A stretch of DNA of 64,000 nucleotides from Mesorhizobium ciceri biovar biserrulae WSM1271 (GTDB taxonomy: Bacteria; Pseudomonadota; Alphaproteobacteria; Rhizobiales; Rhizobiaceae): positions 3,061,501 through 3,125,500 of the forward strand of contig NC_014923.1 of the NCBI RefSeq assembly GCF_000185905.1, given 5' to 3'. Both the position numbers and the translations under genes were made by a program. Below the pieces are notes generated by a model, which saw only the letters and a list, made by a program, of their open reading frames with translations, was not told the DNA's origin and made no database searches. This document shows, piece by piece, positions 41,708 through 50,120 of the stretch (position 1 is the stretch's first letter; each line of letters begins with the position of its first letter).

Positions 41708-42433
41708 ATGAAGCGGCGCGCGGTTCAACTGTCTCCCGGCACGGGCAAGCCCGAGCAGATCGCCACCGTCCTCGAACATGAGATCCGTTCCGGCGTCCTC
41801 GGTTTCGGCGACCGCCTTCAAAGCGAGAACGAACTCGTCCAGCGCTTCTCCGTTAGCCGCAATACGGTCCGCAAAGGCCTCGAGGAACTGTCCAGCCGCG
41901 GGCTGATCACGACCAAGGTTGGTATCGGCTCGTTCGTCACCTTCGACGGCAAGCCGGTCGACGACTCGATCGGCTGGTCGCGCGCGCTGGCCGATGCCGG
42001 CGCCAATGCCGAGACGCGGACGCTGCGGCTGGAGGTCATCGAAGACCCCGATCTGGCTGCGCTGCTTGGCATCGAAAGCCCGTTCTTCATCGCCGTCGAC
42101 CGGGTGCGCACCAACGCCAGCGACGGCCATGCGATCTCCATCGAGCGCAGCCGGTTGCCATTGTCCTCCGAGCTCGAGGACGTACCGTTGCGCGGATTGC
42201 GCGAGGGCTCGCTGCACCAGACGCTGCGCGTCGCCGGCCTCATTCCCGACCATGGCGAGGAATGGGTCGAGATCGAGATGCTCAATGCCGAGGATGCGGC
42301 CATCCTCGGCTGCCCGCAAGGCACGCCTTTCCTGCGTGGCCGCCGGCTGACGCGCGCCGCCGACGACCGGCCGATCGAGTACGTCACCAGCCTGCTCAAT
42401 CCGGCGCATTTTGCGCTGCATATGAGGTTCTGA
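41708..42433 (+). CDS. GntR/HutC-family transcriptional regulator
   Basis: A 241-residue regulator. Residues 15-80 form the GntR winged helix (FGDRLQSENELVQRFSVSRNTVRKGLEELSSRGLITTKVGIGSFV) and about 100-240 a UTRA ligand domain (IAVDRVRTNASDGHAISIERSRLP... PFLRGRRLTRAADDRPIEYVTSLLNP). UTRA domains bind small metabolites such as sugars or amino acids. It is the first gene of the operon that ends with aconitase X and probably senses its substrate. Confidence 0.92.
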   Translation: MKRRAVQLSPGTGKPEQIATVLEHEIRSGVLGFGDRLQSENELVQRFSVSRNTVRKGLEELSSRGLITTKVGIGSFVTFDGKPVDDSIGWSRALADAGANAETRTLRLEVIEDPDLAALLGIESPFFIAVDRVRTNASDGHAISIERSRLPLSSELEDVPLRGLREGSLHQTLRVAGLIPDHGEEWVEIEMLNAEDAAILGCPQGTPFLRGRRLTRAADDRPIEYVTSLLNPAHFALHMRF

Positions 42434-42436
42434 GCG

Positions 42437-43477
42437 ATGTCGGATGCGACCAGCAAGGCTATTGATCGCGCCATGGGGGCGCTTGTCGGCGGAGCGCTGG
42501 GCGATGCGCTCGGCATGCCGACGCAGCTTTTGTCGCCGGTTCGCATTGCCGAACTCTACGGCCATGTCGAGGATTTCATCGAGCCTTTCCCGGATCATCC
42601 GGTATCGAAGGGACTGGCCGCCGGCACCATCACCGACGATACCGAGCAGGCGTTGCTGCTCGGCCGCATCCTGGTCGAATCCGGCGACCGTTTCGACCAC
42701 GCGCGCTGGGTCAATGCGCTGCTCGACTGGGAACGCGAGGTTAAGGCGCGTGGCAGCTATGACCTTTTGGGGCCATCGACCAAACGCGCCATCGATGCCA
42801 TCAACAATGGTGTGCCGGCTGAGGAAGCGGGGCGCAGCGGCGACACCAATGGTGCGGCGATGCGTATCGCGCCGGTCGGCATCATGATGCCGCTCGAACC
42901 GTTGGAAGGGTTCGTCGGCAAGGTGGCTGAGACCTGCCGGGCCACGCACAACACCTCGATTGCCATCGCCTCCGCCGCTGCCGTTGCGGCAGCCGTCAGC
43001 CGCGGCGTCGCCGGCGGTGGCTGGCGCGACGCTTCCGCCAGCGCGGTCGCGGCGGCGAGGCGAGGGGCGACACTCGGACATTGGGTGACCGGCGGCGACA
43101 TCGCCGCGCGCATCGTCTGGGCGCAAGACATCGTGCACGGCAAAGCGATCAGGGATGCGATCCGGCTGATCACCGATCTGGTTGGCACCGGCGTCGCCAG
43201 CCAGGAATCCGTTCCGGCGGCCTTCGCCGTGCTGGAAGTCGCGCGTGGCGACCCATGGCAAGCAGCCGTCATCAGCGCCAATCTCGGCGGCGACACCGAT
43301 ACGATCGGCGCCATCGCTGCCGGCATGGCCGGCGCCTGCAGCGGTTTTTCCCGATTGCCGCAACAGCATATCGCCCGGCTTGTCGGCCTCGACATGTCGG
43401 AGGTTCGCGCGCTCGCCGCCGATCTCGTGGCAGCAAGGATGGCGAAAATCGGTTCCGGCAAGGACGCGGCGGAATGA
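42437..43477 (+). CDS. ADP-ribosylglycohydrolase-family protein
   Basis: A 346-residue DraG/ARH-like hydrolase. The metal-binding motifs are present: GALVGGALGDALGMPTQL at the start, GTITDDTEQALLLGR, and near the C-terminus GGDTDTIGAIAAGMAGA. Family members cleave ADP-ribose from amino acid side chains or act on related N-glycosidic compounds. Here it lies 3 bases after the regulator and overlaps a sugar kinase gene, so a catabolic role, cutting a ribosyl- or glycosyl-linked substrate, is more likely than protein de-modification. Confidence 0.9.
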   Translation: MSDATSKAIDRAMGALVGGALGDALGMPTQLLSPVRIAELYGHVEDFIEPFPDHPVSKGLAAGTITDDTEQALLLGRILVESGDRFDHARWVNALLDWEREVKARGSYDLLGPSTKRAIDAINNGVPAEEAGRSGDTNGAAMRIAPVGIMMPLEPLEGFVGKVAETCRATHNTSIAIASAAAVAAAVSRGVAGGGWRDASASAVAAARRGATLGHWVTGGDIAARIVWAQDIVHGKAIRDAIRLITDLVGTGVASQESVPAAFAVLEVARGDPWQAAVISANLGGDTDTIGAIAAGMAGACSGFSRLPQQHIARLVGLDMSEVRALAADLVAARMAKIGSGKDAAE

Positions 43478-44445
43478 GCGGCCGTCTCGTCCATGTCGGC
43501 AGTGCCGTGGTCGACTATGTCTACCGCATCGACGCCCTGCCGGCGCCCGGCATGGAAAAGACGGCATCGAGCTTTGCCCAGGTCGCCGGCGGCGGCTTCA
43601 ACATGATGGTGGCGGCCAGCCGCACCGGCATGCAGGTGGTGTTTGGCGGCCAACTCGGCAGCGGGCCCAATGGCGATTTCCTGCGCGCTGCGTTCATAGC
43701 CGAGGGTATCGAGACACTGACGCCGCCATCGCCCGTGATGGACAGCGGCAACTGCGTCGCCATGATTTCGAGCGACGCCGAACGCACCTTCGTGTCGTGG
43801 CCTGGTGCGGAGAGCGTTCTCAGCCTCGACATGATGGCGCCGGTCGCGGTGGCACCGGGTGACTGGGTGTTCACCTCCGGCTACACGCTGAGCTACCCCA
43901 AGAGTCGCGATGCGCTCACTGATTGGATCGAGGCGCTGCCGACAGGTATTCCCTTCGTCTTCGACCCGACGCCGGTCATCACGGACATTCCGCGTCCCAT
44001 CCTGTCGCGGGTGCTTGCCCGCACCACATGGCTGAGCTGCAACACGACGGAAGCCGCCGAGATTGCCGGCCCAGGCGATGTCGAGGGCCTCGCGGTACGG
44101 CTGCTGGGCGACCACTGCCCGAAAGCAGCGGGCGTGGTCATCCGCTCCGGGGCAAAGGGTTGCCATATCAGGTTGGCCGACGGCACGGCGCAGACCGTTG
44201 CCGGCTTCAAGGTCACCGCCATCGACACCAATGGCGCCGGCGACACCCATATCGGTGCTTTCGTCAGCGCGCTGGCGCGCGGCATCCCGCCCTTCGAGGC
44301 AGCGCGCTATGCCAATGCGGCAGCGGCCATATCGGTCACCCGCCATGGCGGCTCGTCGGCGCCGACCGACCACCAAATCCAGACATTCCTGAGCCATGCC
44401 GCCGACCCGTCGGGAGCAGGCCGGACACAGAAGGCCAATGCATAA
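43474..44445 (+). CDS. PfkB-family carbohydrate kinase
   Basis: A 323-residue ribokinase-like sugar or nucleoside kinase. The N-terminal VAGGGFNMMVAASRTG and the C-terminal signature AIDTNGAGDTHIGAF (catalytic Asp in GAGD) are intact. It overlaps the glycohydrolase stop (ATGA), so the two are co-translated and probably act in sequence: hydrolysis, then phosphorylation of the freed sugar. The exact sugar is unknown. Confidence 0.92.
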   Translation: MSGRLVHVGSAVVDYVYRIDALPAPGMEKTASSFAQVAGGGFNMMVAASRTGMQVVFGGQLGSGPNGDFLRAAFIAEGIETLTPPSPVMDSGNCVAMISSDAERTFVSWPGAESVLSLDMMAPVAVAPGDWVFTSGYTLSYPKSRDALTDWIEALPTGIPFVFDPTPVITDIPRPILSRVLARTTWLSCNTTEAAEIAGPGDVEGLAVRLLGDHCPKAAGVVIRSGAKGCHIRLADGTAQTVAGFKVTAIDTNGAGDTHIGAFVSALARGIPPFEAARYANAAAAISVTRHGGSSAPTDHQIQTFLSHAADPSGAGRTQKANA

Positions 44446-44464
44446 CAGCTGGAAAGCCTGACAA

Positions 44465-44479
44465 GCCCGGGAACCGGGC
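44465..44479 (+). other. Intra-operon hairpin GCCCGG-GAA-CCGGGC
   Basis: A compact perfect hairpin in the 57-base gap between the kinase and the binding-protein gene. It may protect the 5' end of a processed transport mRNA. Confidence 0.5.
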
Positions 44480-44502
44480 AAACCCACAGAGAGGAACCAA
44501 CC

Positions 44503-45564
44503 ATGCGCATGCCCGACTTGACTGCTCTGCTGACGGCGACTGCCGTCTTTACCTCCGCACTCGCGTTCGCCGCCAAGGCTGACGAAGTGCATGTGCTCAA
44601 CTGGAAGGGATACGGCGCCGACGAACCATGGGCGGTGGAGGCTTTCGAAAAAGCGACCGGCAACAAGGTCGTCAACGACTTCTTCAATTCCGAACAGGAA
44701 ATGCTGACCAAGATCCGGACCAATCCCGGTCTCTACGACGTGGTCATGATCAATGCCGCCTTCAACGACCAGGCGATGGACGGCAAACTGATCCAGCCGA
44801 TCGACGTCTCCAAATTGCCGAACTACGCCGACATCAGCAAGGACAAGGCGGGATCGCCGATGCTCGTCCATGACGGCAAGGTCTATGGCGTGCCGTGGGT
44901 GTGGGGCCTCACCGCGCTCGCCATCAACGACAAATCCTTCGACAAGCCGCCGACGAGCATCGCCGAGATGTGGGATGCCGCCCATAAGGGCCGCGTCGTC
45001 ATTCGCGACGATGCCGTCGAAGCGGTGCAGTTCGGCGCCATCGCAACGGGCCAGAACATCAACGACATCAAGGATATGGATGCGGTCAAGGCGAAGCTCA
45101 CCTCGCTGATGCCGCAGATCAAGACCTTCTGGAGTTCGGAGAACGACTGGAACCAGATGGTCGCCTCCAACCAGATCGACATCGGCACCTACTGGAGCGG
45201 CTCGGCCGATCGCGCCAAGACGCATTTCAAATTGCCGGTCTCTCTGGTCGTGCCGCAGGAGGGTGCCGTCGCCTGGCTCGACGCGTTTTCCATTCCGGTC
45301 GGCGCCAAGAACGTCGCCGGCGCCGAGGCTTTCATCAACTACATGATCGACCCGAAATTCTACGTCGAATGGGTCACCAAGGTCGGTGCTCCTGTCTCCG
45401 CCAACACCAAGGCGGTGGAAGCGCTGCCCGAGGATGCCTTCAACCGCAAGGTCATGGGCGACCCCGAGGTGGCCAAACGCATCCAGTTCCAGGCGCCGAT
45501 CACCGATGCCCAGCGCGAAGCCTATCTGGCGCTGTGGCAGCAGTTGAAGGTCGACGTGAAATAG
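44503..45564 (+). CDS. PotD-like periplasmic substrate-binding protein
   Basis: A 353-residue binding protein of the spermidine/putrescine group, with a signal peptide (ALLTATAVFTSALAFAAKA). HVLNWKGYGADEPWAVEAFEKATGNKVVNDFFNSEQEMLTKIRTNPGLYDVVMINAAF is the usual PotD start. The classical polyamine-binding acidic residues cannot be confirmed by eye, so the ligand may be another cation or amine. First gene of a four-gene importer. Confidence 0.9.
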   Translation: MRMPDLTALLTATAVFTSALAFAAKADEVHVLNWKGYGADEPWAVEAFEKATGNKVVNDFFNSEQEMLTKIRTNPGLYDVVMINAAFNDQAMDGKLIQPIDVSKLPNYADISKDKAGSPMLVHDGKVYGVPWVWGLTALAINDKSFDKPPTSIAEMWDAAHKGRVVIRDDAVEAVQFGAIATGQNINDIKDMDAVKAKLTSLMPQIKTFWSSENDWNQMVASNQIDIGTYWSGSADRAKTHFKLPVSLVVPQEGAVAWLDAFSIPVGAKNVAGAEAFINYMIDPKFYVEWVTKVGAPVSANTKAVEALPEDAFNRKVMGDPEVAKRIQFQAPITDAQREAYLALWQQLKVDVK

Positions 45565-45577
45565 AGCCAACATCCCG

Positions 45578-45604
45578 GCCAGCCGGCGGTTCGCGCCGGC
45601 TGGC
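45578..45604 (+). other. Strong hairpin between PotD-like and PotB-like genes
   Basis: GCCAGCCGGC and GCCGGCTGGC are perfect 10-base arms with a seven-base loop. Such stems often raise binding-protein output relative to permease genes by stabilising the upstream mRNA or by partial termination. Confidence 0.7.
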
Positions 45605-45628
45605 GTTTCAATCCTGGGGGAGGGTATC

Positions 45629-46492
45629 ATGGCAGCTGCGACAGCGTCGCGAAGCGGGCTGAGATCGGCATTGCCGCTGCTGGCGCCAGCCTATCTCTGG
45701 CTGACGGTGGCGATCTTCCTGCCGCTCTCGGCCATGGTCTTCTTCTCGTTCATGACCGAGCTGCCGCTGTCGGGAAAGCCGTGGACATTCACCCTTGGCA
45801 ACTATGCCACCTTCTTCTCGCAAAGCCTCTATCTGACACTGCTGCTGGCCTCGCTGCGGCTTGGCCTCGAAGTGACGCTGTGGTGCGTCGTCATCGGCTA
45901 TCCCGCCGCTTACGTGCTCGCCAAAGTGCTGAAGGGGCGCAGCCGCGAGGCGATCTTCCTGCTCGTCATCTTGCCGTTCTGGTCGAACGGGCTGGTGCGC
46001 ATCTTTTCCTGGGCGATGGTTTTGCGCGAGGGCGGCATTCTCGACACCGCGCTCAACGCCGTGCTGCCGTTCAAGATCAACATCGACCTGATGTATTCCT
46101 ATCCAGCCGTCATCATCGGGCTGGTGCATTCCTACGTGCCTTACATGGTGCTGACCTGCTATCTCACGCTGCAGGCGATCGATGATTCCCTGATTGAGGC
46201 CGGGCGTTCGCTTGGCGCTTCACGGCTACAGGTGCTGAAGCGGGTGATCATCCCGCTGTCGATGCCCGGATTGGTCGCGGGTGCGGCCCTGATCTTCGTC
46301 CCCGTCGTCGGCTCGTTCATGGAGCCGCGCATCCTCGGCGGTCGCACCGGCACCTTCTACGGCACGGTCATCGAGGACCAGTTCGTCGCCGTGTTCAACT
46401 GGCCGCTCGGTGCCGCGCTTTCCTTCATCCTGCTGGCCGTGGTGCTGGTCATCCTGGCGGTGGCGTCGCCGGTGCTGCGGAGGGCCGCGTGA
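45629..46492 (+). CDS. PotB-like ABC transporter permease
   Basis: A 287-residue inner-membrane permease with six helices. The EAA loop SLIEAGRSLGASRLQVLKRVIIPLSMPGLVAG contacts the ATPase. The family places it with spermidine/putrescine-type importers. GGGGGAGGG precedes the ATG. It overlaps the next permease gene by four bases. Confidence 0.92.
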   Translation: MAAATASRSGLRSALPLLAPAYLWLTVAIFLPLSAMVFFSFMTELPLSGKPWTFTLGNYATFFSQSLYLTLLLASLRLGLEVTLWCVVIGYPAAYVLAKVLKGRSREAIFLLVILPFWSNGLVRIFSWAMVLREGGILDTALNAVLPFKINIDLMYSYPAVIIGLVHSYVPYMVLTCYLTLQAIDDSLIEAGRSLGASRLQVLKRVIIPLSMPGLVAGAALIFVPVVGSFMEPRILGGRTGTFYGTVIEDQFVAVFNWPLGAALSFILLAVVLVILAVASPVLRRAA

Positions 46493-47280
46493 TGGCGACG
46501 ACCCGCGTCCTCGAATGGCTTGGCCGCTTCTACATCGGCCTGCTGCTCGCCTTCCTCTATCTGCCGATCATCATCATGGCGCTGATGTCGTTCAACGTCT
46601 CGCCCTTCTACCAATTGCCGTTCGAATGGACGACCGAATGGTACGCTTCGCTGTGGCAGAACGACCAGCTGATCGCCGCCACCTGGAACAGCGTCGAGAT
46701 CGCCGTCATCACCACCGTCATCTGTGTCGTGCTCGGCTCGGCGGCATCGCTGGCGCTCTATCGCTATGAGTTTCGCGGCAAGAAATTCCTGCAGGCGCTG
46801 TTGTTTCCGCCGATCGCCATTCCGTGGCTGATCACCGGCACGGCGATGCTGATCTTCTTTTTCGGCGTCGGCATCGGTCGCGGGCTGCATGCGATCCTGC
46901 TTGGCCATGTCGCACTGGCGCTGCCCTATGTCATCGTCGTCGTCTCGGCCCGGCTGCAGACCTTCGCGCCGGAGCTGGAAGAGGCGGCACGCTCGCTCGG
47001 CGCCAACCAGTGGCAGGTAACGAGGCGCGTCACGCTGCCTTGGATCATGCCAGGCGTCATTGCCGGAGGGCTGTTTGCGTTTGCAGTGTCGTTCGACCAG
47101 TTCGTGGTGTCCTATTTCCTGGCGACACCTGGGCAGACGACGCTGCCGGTGGAAATCTACGCCGCGATCCGCAAAGGGTTCACGCCCGAGATCAATGCGG
47201 TCTCGACGATCATCATTGTCGTGTCGATGGCGCTGATGCTGCTCACGGCGCGGTTCTTCAAATTCGGCGGAGAGAAATAA
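46489..47280 (+). CDS. PotC-like ABC transporter permease
   Basis: A 263-residue permease, partner of the preceding one. EAA loop: ELEEAARSLGANQWQVTRRVTLPWIMPGVIAG. YLPIIIMALMSFN at the first helix is typical of PotC. The ends overlap on both sides (ATGA upstream, TAATG downstream), so this part of the operon is one translational unit. Confidence 0.92.
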   Translation: MMATTRVLEWLGRFYIGLLLAFLYLPIIIMALMSFNVSPFYQLPFEWTTEWYASLWQNDQLIAATWNSVEIAVITTVICVVLGSAASLALYRYEFRGKKFLQALLFPPIAIPWLITGTAMLIFFFGVGIGRGLHAILLGHVALALPYVIVVVSARLQTFAPELEEAARSLGANQWQVTRRVTLPWIMPGVIAGGLFAFAVSFDQFVVSYFLATPGQTTLPVEIYAAIRKGFTPEINAVSTIIIVVSMALMLLTARFFKFGGEK

Positions 47281-48344
47281 TGGCCGGCGTGCAGGTATCT
47301 GATGTCTCGCGCAGTTTCGGCGCACACAAGGCGCTGGACAATGTCTCCATCGATTTCGCCGATGGCGGATTCTATGCGCTGCTGGGGCCGTCGGGCAGCG
47401 GCAAGACCACGCTGCTGCGCCAGATTGCCGGTTTCGATTTTCCCGATTCGGGCCGCATCACCATCGGCGGCGAGAGCGTCGAGCGGGTGCCGGTCGAAAA
47501 GCGGCGCATCGGCATGGTGTTCCAGAACTATGCGCTGTTTCCCAATATGAGCGTCGCCGACAATGTCGCCTTCGGCCTGTCGGTGCGCGGCGAGGCCAAG
47601 GCGGTGATTGCAACGGAGGTGCAGCGCGCGCTCGATCTGGTGCAGCTCGGCAAGCTTGGTGGCCGCCGGCCGCACCAACTCTCCGGCGGGCAGCGGCAGC
47701 GTGTGGCTCTCGCCCGCGCTATCGTCACCAAGCCGCGCGTGCTGCTGCTCGACGAGCCGCTCGGCGCGCTCGACAAGGCGCTGCGCGTCGATATGCAGAT
47801 CGAGCTCAAGCGCATCCAGCGCGAGATCGGCATCACCACCATCTTCGTCACGCACGACCAGGAAGAAGCGCTGACGATGAGCGACCGCATCGGCATATTG
47901 CGCGACGGCAGGCTGGTGCAGGAGGGGCCGCCGGAGGAGATCTATGACAGGCCGAAGAGCGAATTCGCCGCCACCTTCCTCGGCGACGCCAACATTTTTC
48001 GCGGCGACAGCACGGGCGATGGCATCAGGCTTGCGGACGGAACGGCGATTGCCGCTGGTGTGGGTGCCAAGCTTGCCGCCGGCGCCAAGGCGAGCTGTGC
48101 CGTGCGGCCCGAACGCATCCGCATCGCCAGGGATGCCGGAACACCGGATGGCAACGCCAACATGCTCAAGGGACAGGTTTCCAAGCGCATCTTCGCCGGT
48201 AGCAACAGCACCTATTTCGTCGAGCGTGCTGGTCAGACGTTGAAAGTGATTGTGCAGAATACCGGCATGGAACGGCTGGCAGAAGGTCAGGATGTCGTGC
48301 TGCGCTGGTCGCCTGAAAGCACGGTGTTGATCGCGGCGAACTGA
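47280..48344 (+). CDS. PotA-like ABC transporter ATPase
   Basis: A 354-residue ATPase. Walker A GPSGSGKTT (36-44), signature LSGGQRQR, Walker B VLLLDEPLGALDKAL and H-loop IFVTHDQEEA are all present. The C-terminal 110 residues form a TOBE/OB regulatory domain (CAVRPERIRI...). Start overlaps the permease stop. Length and TOBE domain fit PotA-type importers. Confidence 0.93.
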   Translation: MAGVQVSDVSRSFGAHKALDNVSIDFADGGFYALLGPSGSGKTTLLRQIAGFDFPDSGRITIGGESVERVPVEKRRIGMVFQNYALFPNMSVADNVAFGLSVRGEAKAVIATEVQRALDLVQLGKLGGRRPHQLSGGQRQRVALARAIVTKPRVLLLDEPLGALDKALRVDMQIELKRIQREIGITTIFVTHDQEEALTMSDRIGILRDGRLVQEGPPEEIYDRPKSEFAATFLGDANIFRGDSTGDGIRLADGTAIAAGVGAKLAAGAKASCAVRPERIRIARDAGTPDGNANMLKGQVSKRIFAGSNSTYFVERAGQTLKVIVQNTGMERLAEGQDVVLRWSPESTVLIAAN

Positions 48345-48414
48345 TCCTCACCGGGTCTTGCCAGACCGTCCGCAATCAGGGACAGCATAGACGGGCACGA
48401 CCCGGAGCATACCG

Positions 48415-49665
48415 ATGACCCTGGAACTGACTGCACGCGACCGATCCATGCTCGACGGCGAGCATGGCCTGTCAGCGGCTGCTGCCATGAAAATCCTGGT
48501 CGCCTTTTCCAACGCGATCGGCGCGGGCAGCCTGCTCGACATTGCCGGCGCCCATATCGACGGCTGTCTCTACCACGGCAAGGCAGGGCTCGATTTCGTC
48601 GAGCGGCTGGTCGAAGGCGGTGGCCGCGTGCAGGTGCCGACGACGCTCAATGTCGGTTCGTTCGATCTCATCCATCCCGGCATGGTGAAAATGCCAGCGG
48701 CGGAAGAGGTGCCGGCGCGGCGGCTGATGAAAGCGCATCTGGAGCTCGGCTGCCAGGCGACTTTCACTTGCGCGCCTTACCAGACGCGGTTCCGGCCAAG
48801 CTTTGGCCAACAGATCGCCTGGGGGGAATCCAACGCCATCGTCTTTGCCAATTCGGTGATCGGCGCGCGGACCAACCGCTATGGCGATTTCATCGATCTG
48901 TGCTGCGCCATGACCGGGCGCGCGCCGGCCTGGGGTCTGCATCTGAGCGAGAACCGGCGTGGTCGGATCCTGTTTGAGCTGGATGTTCCGGACAGCGAGC
49001 CGAGCGACAGCCTTTTCGTCGGCGTCGGGCTATTGATTGGGCAAGCGAGCGGCGACCGCGTTTCGGTGATTGCCGGCCTGCCGCGGCCGCGCGACGAGGA
49101 CCAGCTGAAGGCGCTGGGGGCGGCGGCGGCAACGACCGGTGCTGTGGCGCTGTTCCATGCGGTCGGCATCACGCCGGAAGCGATGACGCTTGATGAGGCG
49201 TTCCAGGGTCATGCGCCTGACGAGACGATCCGCATTACCCGCGCCGATATCGACCATGCGCTGGCCAGGCTGTCGACCGTGCCCGACGGTGCGCCGCTGG
49301 CGGCCGTGTCGCTCGGCACGCCGCATTTTTCGCATGAGGAATGGATGCGACTGTTGCCGTTGCTGCGCGAGGCAGCACCGGGTAGGCGCATTCCGATCTA
49401 TGTCAACACCGGCCGCGCGACGCTGACGCGATTGCAGGAGGAGGGCGCGCTGGCCGGTATGGAGGCGTTCGGCCTGATCCCGGTCGCCGATACCTGCACC
49501 TATGTCACATCGATCCTGGAACGCCTCGATGGCGTGGTGATGACCAATTCCGGCAAATGGGCGCACTACGCACCCGGCAATATCGGTGTGTCCGTCGCCT
49601 TCGCCGAGATGCGGGATTGCATCCGCTCTGCTGCGGCCGGGCATGTTGTGCGGAGCGCGTCATGA
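48415..49665 (+). CDS. Aconitase X catalytic (large) subunit
   Basis: A 416-residue protein of the AcnX/DUF521 family, an aconitase-superfamily branch of hydro-lyases. Recognisable parts are GLSAAAAMKILVAFSNAIGAG, HIDGCLYHGKAGLDFVERL, a cysteine-containing ADTCTYVTS and the closing MTNSGKWAHYAPGNIGVSVAF. Bacterial members act as cis-3-hydroxy-L-proline dehydratases and archaeal ones as phosphomevalonate dehydratases, both with an iron-sulfur or metal site. The Pot-type importer, kinase and glycohydrolase here fit neither textbook pathway, so the substrate may be new. Confidence 0.9.
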   Translation: MTLELTARDRSMLDGEHGLSAAAAMKILVAFSNAIGAGSLLDIAGAHIDGCLYHGKAGLDFVERLVEGGGRVQVPTTLNVGSFDLIHPGMVKMPAAEEVPARRLMKAHLELGCQATFTCAPYQTRFRPSFGQQIAWGESNAIVFANSVIGARTNRYGDFIDLCCAMTGRAPAWGLHLSENRRGRILFELDVPDSEPSDSLFVGVGLLIGQASGDRVSVIAGLPRPRDEDQLKALGAAAATTGAVALFHAVGITPEAMTLDEAFQGHAPDETIRITRADIDHALARLSTVPDGAPLAAVSLGTPHFSHEEWMRLLPLLREAAPGRRIPIYVNTGRATLTRLQEEGALAGMEAFGLIPVADTCTYVTSILERLDGVVMTNSGKWAHYAPGNIGVSVAFAEMRDCIRSAAAGHVVRSAS

Positions 49666-50120
49666 CGCGACCGGTGGAACGAACCGGCACTTTCCAGCTG
49701 GCCGGTGACGCTGAGGGCCAGGCGCTGGTGTTTTCGCAACCGCTCAGCTTCTGGGGCGGCATCGATGCCGAGACCGGCGAGATAACAGACCATTCCCATC
49801 CGGGCCTCGGCCGAAATGTCGCCGGCAGGATTTTGGTCATGCCGAGCGGGCGCGGCTCGTCGTCTTCATCCTCGGTCCTGGCCGAGGCGATCCGCAGGGG
49901 CACGGCGCCGGCCGGTATTCTTCTGGAGCGGCCGGACCCGATCCTGGCGGTCGGTGCCATCGTTGCCGAATTTCTTTATGACATCCGCATGCCGCTGGTG
50001 GTGTGCGATATTTCGAACCTTGTCTCCGGTGATCAAATTGATATCGGCATCGGCAAAGACCGCGGGCCGATCATCAGAGTTCACCCCGCCATCAATCCGG
50101 CAGAGCCACGCCGCCAATAG
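49662..50120 (+). CDS. Aconitase X swivel (small) subunit
   Basis: A 152-residue DUF126 protein, the mobile domain that completes the aconitase X active site. The hallmark MPSGRGSSSSSSVLAEAIRRGTAP supplies the catalytic serine. It overlaps the large subunit gene (ATGA), so the two are made in equal amounts. In some relatives both are fused. It ends the operon and overlaps the convergent flavin gene by 40 bases. Confidence 0.92.
   Translation: MTRPVERTGTFQLAGDAEGQALVFSQPLSFWGGIDAETGEITDHSHPGLGRNVAGRILVMPSGRGSSSSSSVLAEAIRRGTAPAGILLERPDPILAVGAIVAEFLYDIRMPLVVCDISNLVSGDQIDIGIGKDRGPIIRVHPAINPAEPRRQ

Noticed and set aside
41627..43567. Long open frame on the minus strand opposite the GntR and glycohydrolase genes
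   Set aside because: It has no family pattern, is rich in Arg/Ala/Gly as expected of an antisense frame in GC-rich DNA, and the plus-strand genes are certain.
42757..45630. 957-codon open frame on the minus strand
   Set aside because: It runs opposite to the kinase and binding-protein genes, which have clear motifs. High GC keeps the opposite frame free of stops.
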